Assembly: GCA_937874345.1 (NCBI GenBank)
Contig: CALNBT010000062.1
Coordinates: 1-15,608 of the forward strand
Source of the DNA: an uncultured Prevotella sp.
GTDB taxonomy: Bacteria > Bacteroidota > Bacteroidia > Bacteroidales > Bacteroidaceae
Length of the DNA stretch: 15,608 nt
Direction: 5' to 3'
Each line of letters starts with the position of its first letter. Position 1 is the stretch's first letter. Shown piece after piece: positions 15,396-15,608 of this stretch. The notes beneath the pieces are model-generated. The model saw nothing but the letters and a program-made list of their open reading frames with translations. It did not search any database and was not told the DNA's origin. The translations under genes were made by a program, and so were the position numbers.

Positions 15396-15608
15396 TTATC
15401 TTGGCAGCAGGGTAAAGCGCAACATCTTCGGTCCATAATGTACCCGATATTGGTCAAGAGCCTCGGCATGTGAGCTCCAGCTGTCGACACCACCAACTCC
15501 GGCCATCTCTCCATTAATATAAAGATTGGTGAATGGTGACTTCTGAATCAGTTGAATATGGCGTTGTTCTTTCTCATCACCATCATCCAAAGCCTCAACA
15601 GAATAATG
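15396..15608 (-). CDS. GH2 beta-galactosidase, C-terminal end only
   Basis: The frame is open to the right edge of the window, so the gene begins beyond it. The Met at 15590 is internal. The 70 visible residues begin HYSVEALDDGDEK and include LYINGEMAGVGGVDSWSS, ending with YGPKMLRFTLLPR. This matches the end of the small-chain beta-sandwich domain of LacZ-type GH2 beta-galactosidases (HYxxEDLD..., GVGGxxSW, then a final FTLxP). The catalytic domain is outside the window, so activity cannot be assessed. The gene converges with the GH97 gene and ends at a strong terminator. Confidence 0.85.
   Translation of the reverse strand, partial: HYSVEALDDGDEKEQRHIQLIQKSPFTNLYINGEMAGVGGVDSWSSHAEALDQYRVHYGPKMLRFTLLPR

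Noticed and set aside
1..15608. CRISPR arrays, tRNA or rRNA genes, intact insertion sequences, integrase or toxin-antitoxin genes
   Set aside because: Reading both strands showed no regularly spaced repeats, no cloverleaf or rRNA-like segment and no intact transposase or recombinase frame.

Overview
The window looks like chromosome of a Bacteroidetes bacterium, most likely of the Prevotella group. The evidence is promoters of the TTTG / 19 nt / TAnnTTTG type (the clearest is at 4071-4101, minus strand), no obvious Shine-Dalgarno sequences, and large secreted carbohydrate-active enzymes. Those enzymes end in the short basic tails (GKH...KGIYII...KVCVK and GQRV...KGIIIHKGGKYIKK) that are typical of this group. 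I cannot name the species from the sequence alone.

Left part (1-4051), housekeeping and envelope. The 3' end of a C1B-type cysteine aminopeptidase gene (plus strand) converges on a minus-strand block. Reading along the minus strand, the block has an extended SDR dehydrogenase/epimerase, an integral-membrane PAP2/Aur1-like enzyme 32 nt behind it, and then the tRNA modification gene miaB. miaB has its own promoter-like element and ends at a strong hairpin. The SDR + PAP2_3 pair is a candidate lipid or sphingolipid headgroup module.

Middle part (4187-8340), plus strand. Ribonuclease R, a secreted GH109-type NAD-dependent glycosidase (the alpha-N-acetylgalactosaminidase family) and a small bacterial-PH membrane protein follow one another with gaps of only 19 and 16 nt. 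They probably share a transcript that starts in the divergent spacer at 4052-4186.

Right part (8341-15608), accessory. This part is visibly richer in A+T. A 568-nt spacer carries a decayed coding stretch and two promoter-like -7 elements. It leads to two large secreted multidomain proteins: an SGNH/GDSL esterase between two discoidin-like domains, and a 1185-residue GH97 glycosidase with CBM35-like, CARDB-like, F5/8C-like and C-terminal beta domains. Just downstream is a decayed partial copy of the 3' end of the bacterial-PH gene (about 79% identical over roughly 100 nt, with a frameshift), so the two-gene cassette is bracketed by an intact and a broken copy of the same gene end. The window closes with the C-terminus of a GH2 beta-galactosidase on the minus strand and its terminator.

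Taken together, the GH109, GH97, GH2 and SGNH enzymes suggest deglycosylation of galactose/GalNAc-containing and acylated glycans, perhaps host mucin. No SusC/SusD pair or dedicated regulator lies in the window, so a complete polysaccharide utilisation locus cannot be claimed. The best candidate for something unusual is the bracketed cassette with its duplicated gene end. I do not see a convincing wholly new defence or mobile system.
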